A model generated the notes under the pieces. It ran no database searches. It saw only the letters and a program-made list of their open reading frames with translations, and was not told the origin of the DNA. Of a stretch of DNA of 64,000 bases, positions 63,411-64,000 are shown piece after piece. The translations under genes and the position numbers were made by a program. Position 1 is the stretch's first letter; each line of letters begins with the position of its first letter. Origin of the DNA: Gracilariopsis chorda (Eukaryota > Rhodophyta > Florideophyceae > Gracilariales > Gracilariaceae); NCBI GenBank assembly GCA_003194525.1, contig NBIV01000006.1:434001-498000 (forward strand), read 5' to 3'.

Positions 63411-64000
63411 CAGGGGAGAAAGAACCCAGCAAAGGACTTGCTGCTTGAATAACCACTGAGTGGTTTCGCCTTGGCAAGCAGGACTTTAAAAGGAACATCA
63501 GGATGGATAAAAAACACTGCGTTGTCAAGTGCGACTTGACGCTGATCGTATTACGACGAAAGCGGTTGAGCCACATGTTATCCACTCTGTTTTGGAAATA
63601 AGTACAATCAAGACTTGGGACACGGTGCAAGAATTGAATGATCAATACGAGGCTTCGTCAAAACGAGAGAGGTTTTCTGCACTTTCTGAGCAGCCAGTAT
63701 CGGAACAAGCTTCGGCGTAGCACGCTCGAGCGGTTTTCGGACAATTGGTGCTGTAAAACCGTTTCCCATTTCCACTTTTTTAGTACCGGGGCTAAGTTAT
63801 TTGAAAAAGTCATCACAGAATTCACAACTAAGAATCACTGGTGCAGCGATTTTATCTCAAACAGCAAAGTCCAGTGGGACCGTACAGGTACCCAATCTGA
63901 AGACAACAGGAAGGTATTAAAAGGTCCTTAGGGGGTTTTTGATCACTTCAGCAATATCTCAGCCTGGTCCACAGAGCATGTGAGCCCAAAGAGCCGAAAG
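63411..64000. other. Right edge, unassigned
   Basis: May continue the gypsy element towards its protease and gag on the minus strand. An open plus-strand frame at 63529-63720 has protein-like composition but no motif. Nothing can be named here. Confidence 0.3.

Noticed and set aside
63529-63720. Plus-strand 63-residue gene
   Set aside because: Protein-like composition but too short, without motif or promoter, and antisense to the likely continuation of the gypsy fossil.

Overview
The window is nuclear DNA of a photosynthetic eukaryote, most likely a red alga (my guess is a florideophyte; this is inference). The direct evidence is a spliced gene whose product has a bipartite plastid/thylakoid-lumen leader, mostly single-exon genes, two short GT-AG introns (66 and 83 nt), TATA boxes, a nuclear-type tRNA-Ala(AGC), and a high load of LINE, Ty1/copia, Ty3/gypsy, Harbinger, pogo and Tc1 elements.

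Layout. 1-2.1 kb: 3' end of an LTR element cut by the window edge. 2.8-5.2 kb: a two-gene PIF/Harbinger transposon that looks intact. 6.5-7.5 kb: a pogo/DDE_1 relic. 8.0-18.3 kb is the gene-dense core: a Ser-rich small protein, a small membrane-anchored protein with a duplicated motif, a cobalamin adenosyltransferase with one intron, tRNA-Ala, a type I membrane protein with a subtilase-like ectodomain lacking the catalytic triad, a GH37 trehalase, and a thylakoid-lumen protein. 18.3-19.4 kb holds two long near-perfect inverted repeats and a small foldback element.

19.5-45 kb is AT-richer and repeat-laden. It holds four copies of an unrecognised small basic protein family of about 72 residues (23.8, 27.7, 35.3 and 37.4 kb). 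Each copy has a TATA box 113-117 bp before its ATG. Among them lie two decayed Sel1-repeat genes (25 and 32-33.8 kb), two unrecognised multi-pass or anchored membrane proteins (29.4 and 43.5 kb), and a nearly full ORF2 of a LINE (37.8-42.0 kb). A 463-bp copy of the 3' end of the same LINE lies at 19.9 kb. Both LINE copies are flanked by 9-bp target-site duplications.

45.4-64 kb is a transposon graveyard: a structurally complete but broken Ty1/copia element with 143-bp LTRs, a Tc1-like element with recognisable TIRs, a second Tc1 scrap, a weak 5S-rRNA-like stretch, a decayed plus-strand coding remnant, and a minus-strand Ty3/gypsy pol fossil.

The strongest candidates for something undescribed are the four-member small-protein family with shared promoter layout and the triad-less subtilase-like membrane protein. 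The adenosyltransferase implies use of adenosylcobalamin, the trehalase implies trehalose breakdown, and the lumen protein ties the host to photosynthesis. All family calls were made by eye from motifs; no database search was possible.
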